Position numbers and translations under genes: made by a program
Source of the DNA: Actinomycetota bacterium
GTDB lineage: Bacteria; Actinomycetota; Actinomycetes; Streptosporangiales; Streptosporangiaceae
DNA length: 5,806 bases
Reading direction: 5' to 3'
NCBI GenBank assembly: GCA_003161205.1
Contig: PMOU01000171.1
Coordinates: 6,325 to 12,130, forward strand
The notes under the pieces: generated by a model
What the model was told of the DNA's origin: nothing
The model's input: the letters and a program-made list of their open reading frames with translations, nothing else
Databases searched by the model: none
Shown here: positions 4,849 through 5,806 of the stretch, piece after piece
Layout of the letters: each line of letters opens with the position of its first letter
Position numbering within the stretch: position 1 is the first letter of the stretch

Positions 4849-5806
4849 TCCCGGCGTTCACCAGCGCCACCCAGGCCGCGGACTTGGTCCGCGCCGGACT
4901 CAGCTATCTGGCCACCGCCGACCCGACCCAGCTTGCGGCCAGCGAACAAGCGGAATGCCTGCGGGCGCTCGAGCAGGCCGCGGCGATGAGCACGGCGGCG
5001 CGGTCCTCGGTCTTGGGGGCGTTCACCACCGGGAAAGGCTATTGCGACGACGGAGCCTACAGCCCGCGGGCCTGGCTGATCCACCAGACCCGCGTGACCA
5101 AGGGCGCGGCGTCGGGGCACCTGGCTTGGGTCCGGCGGGCCCGGGCCCATCCCCGGGTGCAGGCCGCGCTGGCTGCCGGGGACATCGTCTCAGAGTCGTG
5201 GGCCCGCGATATGTGCAGCTGGACCGATCTGCTGCCGGAGGACTGCCGGGATAACGCCGACGCGATCCTGGTCTCCGCCGCCCACGGTGGCCTGGACCTG
5301 CGGGATCTGGCGGCGCTGGCCGCCGAAATGCGGGCCCGGGCCGAACCCGGCACCGACGGCGACGACAATCCCGGCTTGGATTTTGAAGACCGCTCCGTGC
5401 GGCTTGAGACCACCTTCGACGGGGCCGGCGTCATCTCCGGCGATTTGACTCCAGAATGCAGTGCGGTCATCCGCGCGGTGCTGGACGCGTTGTCCGCGCC
5501 GCGGGGCGCGGCGGATACCCGTAGTCATGAGCAGCGGTATCACGATGCGATGGAAGAGGCGATGCGGCGCCTGGTAACCGCGGGGCTGGTCCCGGAGCGG
5601 GCCGGGCAGCCCACGAAGGTCATCGCGCACATCGCGCTGCCCGACCTCCTCGACCTGGACACCGACGGCGAACTGCGCCAGGAGTGGGCCGAGCGGATCC
5701 GCGGCCAGTGGGCCGCGCACCGGGCGGCCGCGTCGGTGTCCGGCGGTGACGGCGGTGCCTGGCTGGCCGGCGACGCCGCCCGCGCGTTCGCGTGCGATGC
5801 CTCGGT
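4839..5806 (+). CDS. DUF222 / 13E12 repeat family protein, N-terminal part (3' end outside window)
   Basis: The frame is open from ATG 4839 to the window edge: 322 residues with no stop. It belongs to the actinobacterial DUF222 family, which includes the REP13E12 repeat proteins of Mycobacterium tuberculosis and usually ends in an HNH endonuclease domain; that part would lie beyond the window. Supporting stretches are the alanine-rich helical start (10-60), DDGAYSPRAWLIHQTRVTKGAA (70-91), the helix-rich RVQAALAAGDIVSESWARDMCSW (106-128), LPEDCRDNADAILVSAA (132-148), the strand LETTFDGAGVISGDLTPECSAVIRAVLDAL (189-218), RSHEQRYHDAMEEAMRRL (228-245), KVIAHIALPDLLD (260-272) and the late AWLAGDAARAFACDAS (307-322), which in relatives comes shortly before the HNH part. 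The start is fixed by the strong Shine-Dalgarno. Molecular function of DUF222 is not established; nuclease activity and mobility are inference from relatives. Several long ORFs in other frames of this region are shadows of the GC-rich coding sequence. Confidence 0.92.
   Translation, partial: MTQIPAFTSATQAADLVRAGLSYLATADPTQLAASEQAECLRALEQAAAMSTAARSSVLGAFTTGKGYCDDGAYSPRAWLIHQTRVTKGAASGHLAWVRRARAHPRVQAALAAGDIVSESWARDMCSWTDLLPEDCRDNADAILVSAAHGGLDLRDLAALAAEMRARAEPGTDGDDNPGLDFEDRSVRLETTFDGAGVISGDLTPECSAVIRAVLDALSAPRGAADTRSHEQRYHDAMEEAMRRLVTAGLVPERAGQPTKVIAHIALPDLLDLDTDGELRQEWAERIRGQWAAHRAAASVSGGDGGAWLAGDAARAFACDAS

Noticed and set aside
4740..5720. Overlapping minus-strand ORFs (4740-5150, 5057-5470, 5190-5720) and a plus ORF (4955-5254)
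   Set aside because: They lie opposite or out of frame with the uninterrupted DUF222 frame, which shows recognisable family motifs and a strong Shine-Dalgarno. Their translations are low-complexity Arg/Gly/Ala-rich, as expected of shadow frames in GC-rich DNA.

Overview
The window is about 5.8 kb of high-GC DNA with GC-rich third codon positions, GTG as well as ATG starts, a TAGGAT-type -10 box, apparently leaderless genes and a DUF222/13E12-type gene. Together these point to an actinobacterium; genus cannot be fixed from the sequence. All six genes are recognisable. No tRNA, rRNA, CRISPR array or transposase was seen.

Layout: (1) 1-591 (+), the C-terminal 196 residues of an aldo/keto reductase whose start lies outside the window. 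(2) 625-1425 (-), a secreted trypsin-like serine protease converging on it across a 33-bp gap that holds a 14-bp direct repeat. (3) 1426-1649, an AT-richer intergenic stretch with several short hairpins and a local cluster of the tetranucleotide CTAG. (4) 1650-2642 (-), a complete aldo/keto reductase of a different subfamily. (5) 2717-3685 (+), a zinc-independent NADPH:quinone-oxidoreductase-like MDR protein, divergent from the reductase across 74 bp in which both genes show a -10 box placed for leaderless transcription. (6) 3731-4483 (-), a TauE/SafE-type membrane permease converging on the MDR gene. (7) 4484-4838, a 355-bp non-coding stretch. (8) 4839 to the window end (+), the N-terminal 322 residues of a DUF222 (13E12 repeat family) protein with an almost ideal Shine-Dalgarno; it is still open at the edge, where an HNH nuclease domain would normally follow.

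How the genes relate: no two adjacent genes point the same way, so no operon is visible. Three of the six are NAD(P)H-linked carbonyl or quinone reductases, suggesting a loosely clustered reductive/detoxification neighbourhood. The divergent reductase/MDR pair is the only pair likely to share control. Protease, permease and DUF222 protein look unrelated to it. I see no convincing undescribed system; the points most worth checking are the DUF222 gene running off the edge, the divergent leaderless promoter pair, and the hairpin/CTAG-rich intergenic block.
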